50,383 bases of DNA from Candidatus Eiseniibacteriota bacterium (GTDB taxonomy: Bacteria > Eisenbacteria > RBG-16-71-46 > JAFGJU01), in NCBI GenBank assembly GCA_020349905.1, contig CP070702.1, positions 2,180,553 through 2,230,935 on the forward strand, written 5' to 3'. The position numbers were made by a program, and so were the translations under genes. Below are positions 32,913 to 41,100 of this stretch, in pieces. The notes below the pieces were generated by a model. That model searched no databases, was not told the origin of the DNA, and saw only the letters and a list, made by a program, of their open reading frames with translations. The first letter of the stretch is position 1. Every line of letters begins with the position of its first letter.

Positions 32913-34195
32913 GCTTCCTCCTTCTTCGCCCGTGCGTTGCCCTCGGCTGAATCTGCCTCGCAGTCGAGTCCCAAAATGTGTCCTAGCTTGTCCCTCTTGG
33001 CGGCGAGGTAGCTCCTGTTGACCGCGTGGACGTCCACCTCGATGGGGACCCTCTCCGTTATCTTCAGACCGTACGCTTCGAGTCCGACCACTTTTCTGGG
33101 GTTGTTGGTGAGCAGCCGTATCTTTTCGAGTCCCAGGTCCGCCAGGATCTGGGCACCGATTCCGTAATCCCTCAAGTCAGCGGGAAAACCGAGCTTCACG
33201 TTAGCCTCCACCGTGTCGGCACCGCAGTCCTGAAGCTCGTACGCTTTGAGTTTGTTCGCCAAGCCTATACCCCGTCCCTCCTGCCTCATGTATAGGAAGA
33301 CACCGCGCCCTTCCTTCTGGATCATATTCAGGGCCTCCTCCATCTGCTCTCCGCAATCACAGCGCAGCGAGCGGAACACGTCACCCGTGAGGCACTGGGA
33401 GTGCACTCTCACCAGAACGTCTCCCCCTCCGGCGACGTCGCCCTTGACCAGCACGATGTGATGCTCCCTCTCCGGAGTGCTCTCGTATAGGATCAGGTCG
33501 AATTCGCCGTGGTTGGTCGGCAGCTTCGTCCTGGCCACCGCCTTGACAAGCTTCTCCGTCCTCCTTCTGTACTCTATGAGGTCCTTGATGGTGACTATCT
33601 TGAGCCCGTGATGCCCTGCGATTCTGACCAGCTTCGGAAGACGAGCCATCTGCCCGTCCTCGTCCATTATTTCGCACAGGACGCCCGCAGGATACATGCC
33701 CGCCAGCTTCATGAAATCCACGACCGCCTCGGTGTGCCCTGCCCTGCGCAACACTCCACCTTCTGCCGCCCTGAGAGGAAAGATGTGACCGGGTCTGGCC
33801 AGGTCCTCGGGTCTGGTCTGAGGGTCAATGAGAGCCTTCACCGTCTGAGCCCTGTCGAAGGCGGAGATGCCTGTCGTGGTGTTGTCGACAGCATCCACGG
33901 ACACGGTGAAGGGGGTTCCCATCTTGGCGGTGTTGGCGGCGACCATGGGACCCAAGCCGAGCTCGTCGAGTCGCTCCGAGGTCATCGGAACGCAAACCAG
34001 GCCGCGGGCGTACTTGGCGAGGAAGTTTATGGCGTCGGGAGTGACTTTCTCAGCAGCGAAGATCAGGTCTCCTTCGTTCTCCCGGTCTTCGTCGTCCACG
34101 ACGATTATCATCCTCCCTGCCCTGACTTCCTGGACGGCCTCCACGACGCTGGCAAAACAGTTGTGCTTTGATTCGGTGCTCTTCATACACTCCAT
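32909..34195 (-). CDS. ribBA: Bifunctional DHBP synthase / GTP cyclohydrolase II
   Basis: Two enzymes of riboflavin synthesis in one chain. The N-terminal DHBP synthase (about 1-205) converts ribulose 5-phosphate and has the acidic loop [16 protein letters not shown] plus the [10 protein letters not shown] motif. The C-terminal GTP cyclohydrolase II has the zinc cysteines in [18 protein letters not shown] and [20 protein letters not shown] start at the ATG at 34195 (428 residues). In-frame GTG codons at 34198 and 34204 are alternatives, since AAGGAG lies 11 bases before the ATG and eight before the GTG at 34198. It overlaps ribE or directly follows it. Confidence 0.96.
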   Translation of the reverse strand: MECMKSTESKHNCFASVVEAVQEVRAGRMIIVVDDEDRENEGDLIFAAEKVTPDAINFLAKYARGLVCVPMTSERLDELGLGPMVAANTAKMGTPFTVSVDAVDNTTTGISAFDRAQTVKALIDPQTRPEDLARPGHIFPLRAAEGGVLRRAGHTEAVVDFMKLAGMYPAGVLCEIMDEDGQMARLPKLVRIAGHHGLKIVTIKDLIEYRRRTEKLVKAVARTKLPTNHGEFDLILYESTPEREHHIVLVKGDVAGGGDVLVRVHSQCLTGDVFRSLRCDCGEQMEEALNMIQKEGRGVFLYMRQEGRGIGLANKLKAYELQDCGADTVEANVKLGFPADLRDYGIGAQILADLGLEKIRLLTNNPRKVVGLEAYGLKITERVPIEVDVHAVNRSYLAAKRDKLGHILGLDCEADSAEGNARAKKEEA

Positions 34196-34197
34196 CA

Positions 34198-34854
34198 CTA
34201 CCACTTCTCCTTGAGGAAATCCAGAGTCACACCTCTCCTGGAAGCTCCGTCCTGGGTCTTCTCGACTCTGACGAAAAGACTCTCCAGATATCGCGCTATG
34301 ATGTCTATCTCGATGTTCACCTTCGTACCCACCCTGTAACTTCCGACTATGGTTGACTTCAGTGTGTGAGGAATGAGGGATATCTCCACGTCTTGTTCTG
34401 AGAGCCCGCTCACCGTGAGACTCACACCGTCCACGGCGACAGAACCCTTAAAAGCGATGTAGTGTGTGAGTTCCGACGGGGCACGTATGACCGCGACCTT
34501 CCCTGGGCCACTCTTTCTCAGGTTCGTGACCTCTCCTGTACCGTCGACGTGACCCAGGACCAGATGACCCGAGAGTCTCTCCCCCATCCTGAGGGAGCGC
34601 TCCAGATTCACTCTGTCACCCACATTGAGCCAGCCGAGGGTCGTTCTCTCAAGGGTCTCCGGCACGGCCTCCACCCAGAAAGGCCGCCCGTGTGAGACCT
34701 CGACCACGCTGAGACAGGCGCCGTTTACGCTCACGCTCTCTCCCACCGAAAGCTCGCTGGCGATGCCGGGAGCCTCGATGGAAATCAGCGCTCCATCGTC
34801 CCGTCTCTTGACGGAACCCACGGTCCCCATCGTCTCGATTATTCCTGTGAACAT
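34198..34854 (-). CDS. ribE: Riboflavin synthase (alpha subunit)
   Basis: RibE dismutates two 6,7-dimethyl-8-ribityllumazine molecules to riboflavin. The 218-residue protein begins with the invariant MFTGIIE and consists of two similar lumazine-binding barrels: [13 protein letters not shown] in the first and [13 protein letters not shown] in the second. [14 protein letters not shown] is the conserved linker region. It starts 10 bases after ribD and belongs to the FMN-controlled operon. Confidence 0.97.
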   Translation of the reverse strand: MFTGIIETMGTVGSVKRRDDGALISIEAPGIASELSVGESVSVNGACLSVVEVSHGRPFWVEAVPETLERTTLGWLNVGDRVNLERSLRMGERLSGHLVLGHVDGTGEVTNLRKSGPGKVAVIRAPSELTHYIAFKGSVAVDGVSLTVSGLSEQDVEISLIPHTLKSTIVGSYRVGTKVNIEIDIIARYLESLFVRVEKTQDGASRRGVTLDFLKEKW

Positions 34855-34864
34855 GGCTCAAGTC

Positions 34865-35989
34865 CTATCGCGACCGTGCGGTCGCGGCGCCCTGCAAGTA
34901 CCCCTCCACAAGAACGTCGGGCCCAAGCCGCTTCACTCTCAGGTCGCGAAGCGGGAGGGCCTTGCTTACACTCTCGACACCGATTTCTTTCGGCCAGCTG
35001 ATACTGCGAGTGCCTCCAAGTATCTTGGGGGAGGTCGCCACGTACAGTTTGTCCGCCAGCTTCTCTTTCAGAAACGACGTCACCACGTCACTGCCACCCT
35101 CGACCAGGATGCTCTGAATGGAATCCTCGCCTGCACGCGAGAGAAGCCGCCTTAGGCTCACCCCTCCGTTTATCTCGGGCAGCAACCAGACCTCGATGCC
35201 TCTGGCTTTGAGGGCTTCCACCTTCCGGTTGCTGGCTCTTTGCTTCGTCGCTGCAACAATGACCCTCTCTCCTCCGCGCCTGTCGAAAACCCTTGACTTG
35301 AGCGGGAGCCCTAATCGCGAGTCGAGCACTATCCTGTGGGGGTTCCTGCCCCGCCACTCTCTCACAGTCAATCTGGGGTCATCGCTGAGCACCGTTCCCG
35401 CCCCCACCAGCACGGCGTCGTATGCTGAGCGGAGACTGTGTGCAAACCTTATCTCCTCCGGCGAACCTAGACCGCGGCCTCCGCCGTTGGAGGCGGCGAT
35501 GCGCCCGTCCAGACTCTGGCAGACCTTTATCGCAACGAAGGGCCTTTTGGTCCGCGCCCACTTCAAGTAGGACTCGTTCAACTCCTCTGCATCGTTCCGA
35601 AGAATTCCCACCTGCACTGCCACGCCGTGGCGTCTCAGAAACCTGAAGCCGCCTCCGCTGACCCGAGGGTCGGGGTCCACGATACTCGCAAACACGCTCT
35701 CGATTCCCGACTCCACGATCGCAGACACGCACGGCGGCGTGAGGCCGTGGTGACAACAAGGCTCCAGGTTGACGAAGAGCGCGCCTCCTCGGGCCCTCCT
35801 TCCGGCCTTCTCGATGGCCACCACTTCCGCGTGTGCGGCTCCCCGTCTCATATGGCTGCCGGAACCGACCACCTTTCCGTGACGCACGACCACGGCTCCG
35901 ACCATGGGGTTAGGCGAAGTCTTGCCCCTGCCCTTCCTGGCGAGCCGTAAGGCCTGGCGCATGAACCTCTCGGCGTCGTCTCGATACAT
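34865..35989 (-). CDS. ribD: Bifunctional riboflavin deaminase/reductase RibD
   Basis: RibD deaminates and then reduces the pyrimidine made by GTP cyclohydrolase II. The start is the ATG at 35989 (MYRDDAERFMRQALRLA), preceded by GGAAGGGAAG. A frame reaching 36046 would run into the terminator hairpin and is rejected. The 374-residue protein has the deaminase zinc motifs HAEVVAIEKAG and PCCHHGLTPPC in residues 1-145, and a reductase domain with VLVGAGTVLSDDPRLTVR and LVEGGSDVVTSFL in the rest. It is the first gene after the FMN riboswitch. Confidence 0.95.
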   Translation of the reverse strand: MYRDDAERFMRQALRLARKGRGKTSPNPMVGAVVVRHGKVVGSGSHMRRGAAHAEVVAIEKAGRRARGGALFVNLEPCCHHGLTPPCVSAIVESGIESVFASIVDPDPRVSGGGFRFLRRHGVAVQVGILRNDAEELNESYLKWARTKRPFVAIKVCQSLDGRIAASNGGGRGLGSPEEIRFAHSLRSAYDAVLVGAGTVLSDDPRLTVREWRGRNPHRIVLDSRLGLPLKSRVFDRRGGERVIVAATKQRASNRKVEALKARGIEVWLLPEINGGVSLRRLLSRAGEDSIQSILVEGGSDVVTSFLKEKLADKLYVATSPKILGGTRSISWPKEIGVESVSKALPLRDLRVKRLGPDVLVEGYLQGAATARSR

Positions 35990-36012
35990 AGACACGCTTC
36001 CCTTCCGGGTAC

Positions 36013-36041
36013 AAAAAACCGCAGGCAGCAATTGCCTGCGG
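36013..36041 (-). terminator. Intrinsic terminator between FMN riboswitch and ribD
   Basis: On the minus strand a perfect 9-base-pair stem (CCGCAGGCA with TGCCTGCGG, 36041-36019) with a 5-base loop is followed at once by six T residues (36018-36013). It lies between the FMN aptamer and ribD, 24 bases before the ATG. This fits control by transcription termination when FMN is bound. No alternative antiterminator strand was modelled. Confidence 0.9.
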
Positions 36042-36082
36042 GGCAAGATTAGCTCACATACTTCTACGACGAAGAGTGGCCC

Positions 36083-36252
36083 ATCCCTCTTCCATCCAGA
36101 CTGTCACTGTCGGCCCCGGAACTTCCCCGGGTCGGCATCGGAATGCCTCTGCCTGCCAGTTACGGCAAGAGCTGCGGCCCTCTCGGGCTCACCGCATTCC
36201 TCAGCTCGCGGGCTTTACCGCCGGTGGGGACTTTCACCCCGCCCCGAAGGAT
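36083..36252 (-). promoter_or_regulatory. FMN riboswitch (RFN element)
   Basis: The minus-strand sequence contains the conserved RFN blocks in order: CTTCGGGGCGGGGTGAAAG, then TCCCCACCGGCGGTAAAGCC with CCGCGAGC, a variable arm, and GACAGTCTGGATGGAAGAGG at the 3' side. The outer P1 helix pairs ATCC (36252-36249) with GGGAT (36087-36083). The aptamer binds flavin mononucleotide. With the terminator at 36013-36041 it should switch off the rib operon when FMN is plentiful. It may extend a few bases at either end. Confidence 0.95.
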
Positions 36253-36270
36253 TTGCCTTTAGTTTGACTA

Positions 36271-36300
36271 AGGCTACCAGAAAGCGGGCCGGGGTGTCAA
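36271..36300 (-). promoter_or_regulatory. Predicted promoter of the rib operon
   Basis: On the minus strand a perfect -35 TTGACA (36300-36295) is followed after 18 bases by TAGCCT (36276-36271), a weak -10 keeping the key T, A and final T. Transcription would begin near 36264, about 12 bases before the FMN aptamer. The position is right, but the poor -10 makes this provisional. Confidence 0.55.
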
Positions 36301-36411
36301 GGGGATTTGCAGCCCTCTCTACGTCAACGCAAAAGAACCATTTTCTTAGTAACAGTCAATGCTGGCGCCTCAAGTGGTCTGGAAAAGCGGGGCGGCCCAC
36401 TTCTGGGCTCT
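36301..36411 (-). other. Gap upstream of the rib promoter; partial match to the 27-nt upstream box
   Basis: This gap between the deacetylase stop and the rib promoter has a lower GC content than the riboswitch beside it. On the plus strand ACGCAAAAG (36327-36335) resembles the core of the boxes at 38530 and 42843. GTAACAG followed by TCAAT (36349-36360) also recurs next to the 42843 copy. A weak hairpin (36395-36408) after the deacetylase stop has no T-run directly after it. Confidence 0.3.
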
Positions 36412-37341
36412 CTATTCGTAGGACTCGGACGTCTGGACGGGTCCTTCTCCACTGCTAATAGTCACAATCCGGTAGAGTTCCGAAGCGGTCACATATTTGA
36501 ACGGAATGCGCTCGTTCTGTGCCATTTGCTCGATCATTCGTAGGTTGTTCCTCAGATCATCGCGATTCTCGGCGACTCCGCTATTGGCGCCTGCAAGCAT
36601 AGCGTCAGGATGGATGTAACTCAAGAAATACACCGGATCGCGGCCTGCTTTGACTTGTCTCAAGAGTTCGGCGAAACATCTTCGGACGCGCAGAGGATCG
36701 CCGGCTATCCCGACCGAGCCGCGCCTTAGCAGCGTGCGCGTTCTGAGTGTTCGCGTCAACCGCTTGATGAGCGAGAACGGATACGTGCTCGTGGGAATCT
36801 CTAGAAGCTGACTATCAGCTCCTAACGGATAGTAAGGTCGCGTAGGTGCCCCCAACCAGTTCTGGCGGTCAACGGGCAGGCCGTTCGTATCTGTTGCGTG
36901 GCTCACCATATCAGGTGAGCAGGAGAAGTCGGCAAGTATGCCCAATCCTGCAAACAAGCGCAGGGTGAAGGGCGTCTGAAAACACCAACCAGTTCGTACG
37001 AAGCGCGGCCGTGCAGGGTAAGCGTTCTGATAACCCTCGGTGATACATTCACGCAGCCAGCCTAAGTCTTGGCACTCCTGATACCAACCCTGTGGGCCCT
37101 TGCGCCAAAAGTGACAATGCCAGGCAAGCTCATGGCCCTTTGCCTGTAGAGCTTCGAACCCAAAACTACGAAACATCGTACCTGGAAACTCCAGGTCTGA
37201 GCGCACAAGCCAAGTTATTGGGATACTACTGGCTCCAATGTCAGCAATAGCGCGACGTAAGCCGTCAAAAGTGGTGTGATTATCACCACCATATTCGGGT
37301 CTATCGGGGTCGCAGTCGCAACCGATCATGATATGCAACAT
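36412..37341 (-). CDS. Polysaccharide deacetylase-like protein (NodB/CE4-related, divergent)
   Basis: A 309-residue protein beginning MLHIMIGCDCDPDRPEYGGD, where the early Asp residues take the place of the CE4 metal/catalytic Asp pair. GHELAWHCHFW corresponds to the histidine motif but lacks the usual second His of HxxxH. FSCSPDMVSH and the C-terminal YIHPDAML complete a NodB-like barrel pattern. CE4 enzymes remove acetyl groups from GlcNAc polymers; with altered motifs, activity is uncertain. It shares a TGATG junction with the GNAT gene upstream. Codon use is visibly more A/T-rich than in the rib or glycan genes, suggesting recent transfer of the pair. Confidence 0.72.
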   Translation of the reverse strand: MLHIMIGCDCDPDRPEYGGDNHTTFDGLRRAIADIGASSIPITWLVRSDLEFPGTMFRSFGFEALQAKGHELAWHCHFWRKGPQGWYQECQDLGWLRECITEGYQNAYPARPRFVRTGWCFQTPFTLRLFAGLGILADFSCSPDMVSHATDTNGLPVDRQNWLGAPTRPYYPLGADSQLLEIPTSTYPFSLIKRLTRTLRTRTLLRRGSVGIAGDPLRVRRCFAELLRQVKAGRDPVYFLSYIHPDAMLAGANSGVAENRDDLRNNLRMIEQMAQNERIPFKYVTASELYRIVTISSGEGPVQTSESYE

Positions 37342-38300
37342 CAGAGATTATCCGTATCACCCAGCATCAAGTGCCAGTCGTGAAAGTTGAACACATCGAG
37401 TGTGTTTTCTCCTACCGGCAGAATACTCAACACCCGCTCCCTGCCGTGCTTCCGGTAGCCTGCCGCTTCCAGGTGCTTGCAGAAATAGGAATGCTCGGTC
37501 ACGCTGGTCCGGACAGTGGCAAAGCCGTGAGCACGGGCAATCTGGTCAGCCCTCTGCAAGAGGCGCTTGACTTGTTCAGGGAGTCCTTTACACACGAGGA
37601 TGTAAAGATCGTCGTCGTGTCCATTTACAAGAAGCCGTGCAGAAGAATCATTACAGAGCTCAGTCCATCGGCCGGGATTCAACCGGCCGCGCCAGCGTAG
37701 GTGATCGTCACGGTATTCCGGCATTATTCTGGACGCGCAGGCCTGCGGCCTACGACTCGCCAAAGTAGGCGCAACTCGGTGAGCATAAATCCCAAACGCT
37801 GCCCGTCTGATCAACGGCCACCCGTCCTTGCCGGCGCAGAAGGTCCGCAGGCGATGGACTTTAGTGTATTGGACTAGCGGGCCGAGCATCTTGTAACCGT
37901 GCTTCAGATGTCCCTTGTGCGCTGCCGTCCCGGGTACATTGAAGGCTATTGAAAGCTGGTGACCGTCGTCCACCATCTGCTGGTAAAGGGCAGCAGCCAG
38001 CTTGTCAAAAATGCCCTGGCCGCGATAGTCAGGATCAGTCATTAAGTCAATGATTTGATTGGAATTGACCAGCTGGCCATCTACTCGCAACGGTAGCGGG
38101 AGCATAGAGAAGAAACCGACAGCCCGCGTGCCGTCAAACGCGCCCACGGCCCAGGGGGCATTCTCTTCCAGCGGGTTCTCGTCGTGCTTGCGCCGCCAGG
38201 AGTCCACCCCAAACGACTCCCCATAGGTTCGGGCAGCAAGGACATCTACAGCAGGCCAATCGGCAGTCGCTATTCTGCGAAAAATAAGATTTGTGGCCAT
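37341..38300 (-). CDS. GNAT-family N-acetyltransferase
   Basis: A 319-residue protein with one clear GNAT acetyl-CoA motif: LMTDPDYRGQGIFDKLAAAL (RGQGxF, about residues 90-110), preceded by the strand pattern AVGAFDGTRAVGFFSML. The C-terminal half looks like a second, degenerate GNAT lobe ending VFNFHDWHLMLGDTD, a layout seen in proteins of surface-polysaccharide loci. AGAGG lies eight bases before the ATG. It is followed by the deacetylase-like gene with overlapping codons. Acetyl transfer to an amino sugar or lipid-linked glycan is a reasonable guess. Base composition differs from the flanking blocks, as in its partner gene. Confidence 0.78.
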   Translation of the reverse strand: MATNLIFRRIATADWPAVDVLAARTYGESFGVDSWRRKHDENPLEENAPWAVGAFDGTRAVGFFSMLPLPLRVDGQLVNSNQIIDLMTDPDYRGQGIFDKLAAALYQQMVDDGHQLSIAFNVPGTAAHKGHLKHGYKMLGPLVQYTKVHRLRTFCAGKDGWPLIRRAAFGIYAHRVAPTLASRRPQACASRIMPEYRDDHLRWRGRLNPGRWTELCNDSSARLLVNGHDDDLYILVCKGLPEQVKRLLQRADQIARAHGFATVRTSVTEHSYFCKHLEAAGYRKHGRERVLSILPVGENTLDVFNFHDWHLMLGDTDNL

Positions 38301-38642
38301 TTATCTTGCCTCTCACTTCTCAGGATACGTTTGTATGTTAAAGCGCCCGCCGTTTGAATTCTGCCAGAATGCCCATACAGCATTTGGCGGAAGATATCGC
38401 CAGGCGCACTACAGATTCAGCGAGTCCTACAATTCCGCCCTTAAAGCCTAGTTCTTTCGAGTCAAGAAGTTCGCATCAAGAGCAATATTATACTCCATAT
38501 CTGCCATTCGGACATATCGGTAAAGAAAACCAATTTGACACAAAAGCCTTGACGCTACCAATCCGCTCCGTTGCTCTATCCGGAGCCGGTCTGGGCCTTC
38601 TGCCTTGATGCGTGCTGCCACTAAAGCGGCTAGACTGCGGGA
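38301..38642 (-). promoter_or_regulatory. AT-rich intergenic region with candidate promoter for the GNAT-deacetylase pair
   Basis: The minus strand has a perfect -10 TATAAT at 38492-38487. There is no convincing -35 at 16-18 bases (best ATGTCC), as in activator-dependent promoters. Transcription would begin near 38480, leaving a leader of about 180 bases to the GNAT start. The 27-nt box (38530-38556) lies at about -50 to -76. A six-pair hairpin without a T-run (38567-38589) follows the nuclease-like gene. I see no ORF or RNA gene here. Confidence 0.5.
38530..38556 (-). repeat. 27-nt intergenic box, copy A
   Basis: Plus-strand sequence begins CCAATTTGACACAAAAG and ends TTGACGCT. It matches copy B (42843-42869) at 23 of 27 positions, and all four differences are transitions. 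It contains the inverted repeat TTTG-ACA-CAAA. It sits about 50 bases upstream of the predicted GNAT transcript start, the same place copy B takes relative to its promoter, which suggests an activator site. Confidence 0.6.
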
Positions 38643-39560
38643 CTACGGAGGAAGTACGGGCGCCGCAAGCACCCTTCCCAGACAGTAGGCCAAGTTGGAG
38701 GCGACGTCCGGCTTGCTGTTTACTATAAAAAGTTTCTCCCCCACCGCGAAAAGCTCCCCTCTCATTCGTTCCACGGCTATGCTCTCCCCGGGCCAGCGCT
38801 TCCTCAACTCCTCCTCAAACATGACGACTATCTTGTCTTTCATCCGGAGCCGCGTGTCTTCGAGGAAGATGGCCGCATCGGGCCTGAGCTCCAGCACGCG
38901 GTCGAAGAACGCCGAAATCTCGTTCTGCTCCACGTGCTTCGGCGGAGAGGACTTGACTTCCACGTAGACAAAGCGTCCGTCCACCAGCGCCACGACGTCA
39001 AGGTCTCCACCGCACTGCACCTCTCTCAGCTTCACTCCCCACTGGGACGGACAGAGAAACTCGCGAGTGAATATGTTGGAAACGTACCATTCGAACGTGT
39101 CCCCAAAACTGTAGACGCTTCGAGAGACGAGCGAGAAGCGTCGTTCCTTCTTCTCAAGGACATTCTGCGAGACGAGGGCTGCCAGATACCTGCGAACCGT
39201 TTCGGCGGAAGAGTACTTCCCCACCTTGCCCGCAGTGAAGGGCTCGGTCTGTTTTATCACGTCTCGAAGGAACAGGCGGAAGGAGTATTTATTGAGGAGC
39301 CGATAGATTGAGTTCTGCGTCTCTGGAAGTGCGCCAGGAGGAAGGACGAGCTTGTCGAAGGAGCTTCCGCCCATGTAGGTGAAGCCCCGTCGCTTGAACA
39401 TGGCCGCCACCTGGTCCGCAGCTTCAGGGGCGAGCTCTTCCTTGAGAGAACGCAGCTCCGCCCTTATGCGGCGCAGCTCGGCAAGGATTTCGCTCGAGGA
39501 AGACTCGGGCATCGAACTTAACCTGCTCATCAGAGTCTCGAGAGCGCCAATCCCGCTCAC
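38643..39560 (-). CDS. PD-(D/E)XK nuclease-like protein with coiled coil and winged helix
   Basis: A 305-residue protein I do not recognise by name. Residues 18-45 are a charged coiled coil (ILAELRRIRAELRSLKEEL). Residues about 115-150 look like a winged helix (SSAETVRRYLAALVSQNVLE). Residues about 180-240 carry a PD-(D/E)XK core: GGDLDVVALVDGRFVYVEVK, that is Asp after a Gly pair, then Glu-x-Lys, with a later helix QNEISAFFDRVLE. This resembles DUF234 and restriction-endonuclease-like domains found after ATPases. There is no methyltransferase or ATPase partner. The start is a GTG at 39560 with a weak ribosome-binding site; an ATG at 39530 is an alternative. Confidence 0.7.
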   Translation of the reverse strand: MSGIGALETLMSRLSSMPESSSSEILAELRRIRAELRSLKEELAPEAADQVAAMFKRRGFTYMGGSSFDKLVLPPGALPETQNSIYRLLNKYSFRLFLRDVIKQTEPFTAGKVGKYSSAETVRRYLAALVSQNVLEKKERRFSLVSRSVYSFGDTFEWYVSNIFTREFLCPSQWGVKLREVQCGGDLDVVALVDGRFVYVEVKSSPPKHVEQNEISAFFDRVLELRPDAAIFLEDTRLRMKDKIVVMFEEELRKRWPGESIAVERMRGELFAVGEKLFIVNSKPDVASNLAYCLGRVLAAPVLPP

Positions 39561-39599
39561 TCGGCCTGAAGTCGCGTTACGAACGCCGTGAAGAGCAGC

Positions 39600-39863
39600 C
39601 TAGTGGGGTGACTCACCACCCTGCTCCATGAATTCCGCCACCAGTTCCTTGGCCTTCTGCTGGTCCTCGTCCCTCACGAACACTTTGCCCCAGTAGCCGC
39701 GGCCCGCCTTGGCTATGCCGTCGTACCAGACTATCTGGTCAGAGCGAATGAGAGCGTCCACCCCGTGTGACTCCAGCATGTCCTTGATCATGGTGGCCTC
39801 CAGTTCGTTCTGGGCAACGAAGACCTCGACGAGCTTGCTGTCCTTGTACGAGTTGTCTTTCAT
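39600..39863 (-). CDS. DUF2007 family small protein
   Basis: An 87-residue protein matching the DUF2007 (putative signal-transducing protein) pattern. It opens with LVEVFVAQNELEATMIKDML and LESHGVDALIRSD, and ends with KVFVRDEDQQKAKELVAEFM. The ACT/ferredoxin-like beta-alpha-beta fold has no enzymatic residues. Family members are small partners or sensors of unknown ligand. It lies between ychF (61-base gap) and the nuclease-like gene (39-base gap) in the same direction. Confidence 0.8.
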   Translation of the reverse strand: MKDNSYKDSKLVEVFVAQNELEATMIKDMLESHGVDALIRSDQIVWYDGIAKAGRGYWGKVFVRDEDQQKAKELVAEFMEQGGESPH

Positions 39864-39924
39864 CCGGATGTCCCTCTCGCTCCAGCTGCCTTCCCATTAT
39901 GGCGTAAACCTGGCCCCGGCGTCC

Positions 39925-41007
39925 TCATGGCGCAAAGCGGATGCTCAGCACGTCTCCGTCCTTGACTTCGTAGCCCTTTCCTTCGATTCTGAGAAGGCCC
40001 TTCTCCCGCGCGTGCGCGAACGAGCCACACTCCACAAGGTCATCAAGGGCAACCACCTCTGCGCGAATGAAACCCCTCTCCATGTCCGTGTGTATCTCTC
40101 CCGCTGCCCTTACGGCCGTCGTACCTATGGGTATGGGCCAGGCGGTGAGCTCGGAGCGAACAGCGGTGTAGAAGGTGACTAGGCCCATGAGGTCGTAGGA
40201 TGCCTTGATGACCCTCGCCGAGGCCGGTTCGGCCAACCCGGCCAGCTCCATTAGCTCGGCCGCGTCCGCGGCCGAGGCCGCCGCGATCTCCATCTCGAGT
40301 TTCCCGCAGAGTGAGACAGCCCGGCGCTTGGGACCCGACCAGGCATCAGTCTCGGCGGCAGTGTCCGCGACCGCAGCGTCCTCTCCAACGTTCAGAACGA
40401 TGAGGAGCGGTTTCATGGAGAGAAACTGAAAGCCCCTGAGGAGCCTCTCCTCCTCCGGCGAGAACTCCACTTCTCTCAAAGGAGTCTCTTCCAGAAGGTG
40501 CTTTCGGCACTTCTCCAGAATCTCTGCCTCTCCCTTCTCTTCGGGCTTCTTCCCGACGGCTGCCAGTTTCCCGATCTTCTCCAGCCGCTTCTCGACGGCC
40601 AGGAGGTCCGCAATGATAAACTCCTCTTCCAGCGCGCCCACGTCCCTGGTGGCATCGACCGTTCCAAGAGGATGAGGAACGCTCTCACCGGGAAAGGCCC
40701 TGGCCACGTGAAGCATCGCGTCCGTCTGGCGGACGGGGGCGAGGAACTCCGCCGAGGAATCACCCTTTCTGGCGGCCCCTCTCTCAACGCCGACCACGTC
40801 CACGAACTCTATCCTGGCTCTCGTGGTCTTCTTGGGTTCCAGTATCCTGCACAGGGTCTCGACTCTCTCGTCCGGCACCTCGACCACCGCCACGTGCACC
40901 TCGTCTCTAGCGCCGGAGAAGACGCCCGTTCTCGCGCTACCTCCGGTCAGGGCGTTGAAGACCGTGCTCTTTCCGCTGAGGGGAAGTCCCACTATCCCGA
41001 TTCTCAG
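39925..41007 (-). CDS. ychF: YchF/OLA1-type ATPase, apparent CUG start
   Basis: YchF is a ribosome-associated P-loop ATPase of the Obg group. The frame reads LRIGIVGLPLSGKSTVFNAL from a CTG at 41007, the normal YchF N-terminus. The first ATG/GTG/TTG in frame is a GTG at 40992 that would remove the GIVGLP strand, and the frame is closed by TAA at 41040. The G4 motif is NVGE (NxxE), the mark of ATP specificity in this family. A TGS domain ends the protein (VVALDDLVECGSFAHAREKG ... DGDVLSIRFAP). The P-loop has LSGKS rather than NVGKS. A three-codon frame ATG-CCG-TTC-TGA ends on the CTG. A start on CUG is unusual but best fits the protein. Confidence 0.85.
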   Translation of the reverse strand: MRIGIVGLPLSGKSTVFNALTGGSARTGVFSGARDEVHVAVVEVPDERVETLCRILEPKKTTRARIEFVDVVGVERGAARKGDSSAEFLAPVRQTDAMLHVARAFPGESVPHPLGTVDATRDVGALEEEFIIADLLAVEKRLEKIGKLAAVGKKPEEKGEAEILEKCRKHLLEETPLREVEFSPEEERLLRGFQFLSMKPLLIVLNVGEDAAVADTAAETDAWSGPKRRAVSLCGKLEMEIAAASAADAAELMELAGLAEPASARVIKASYDLMGLVTFYTAVRSELTAWPIPIGTTAVRAAGEIHTDMERGFIRAEVVALDDLVECGSFAHAREKGLLRIEGKGYEVKDGDVLSIRFAP

Positions 41008-41100
41008 AACGGCATCAGTCCTCTCTGAGGGCGAACGTTACTATCTACCTTATTTGGGTTTACGGGCCTTTCCTGACAAATCACTTGAGGTTGCTTCAGC

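Noticed and set aside
36395..36408. Terminator after the deacetylase gene
   Set aside because: The stem is only five pairs and the nearest T-run is more than ten bases beyond it.
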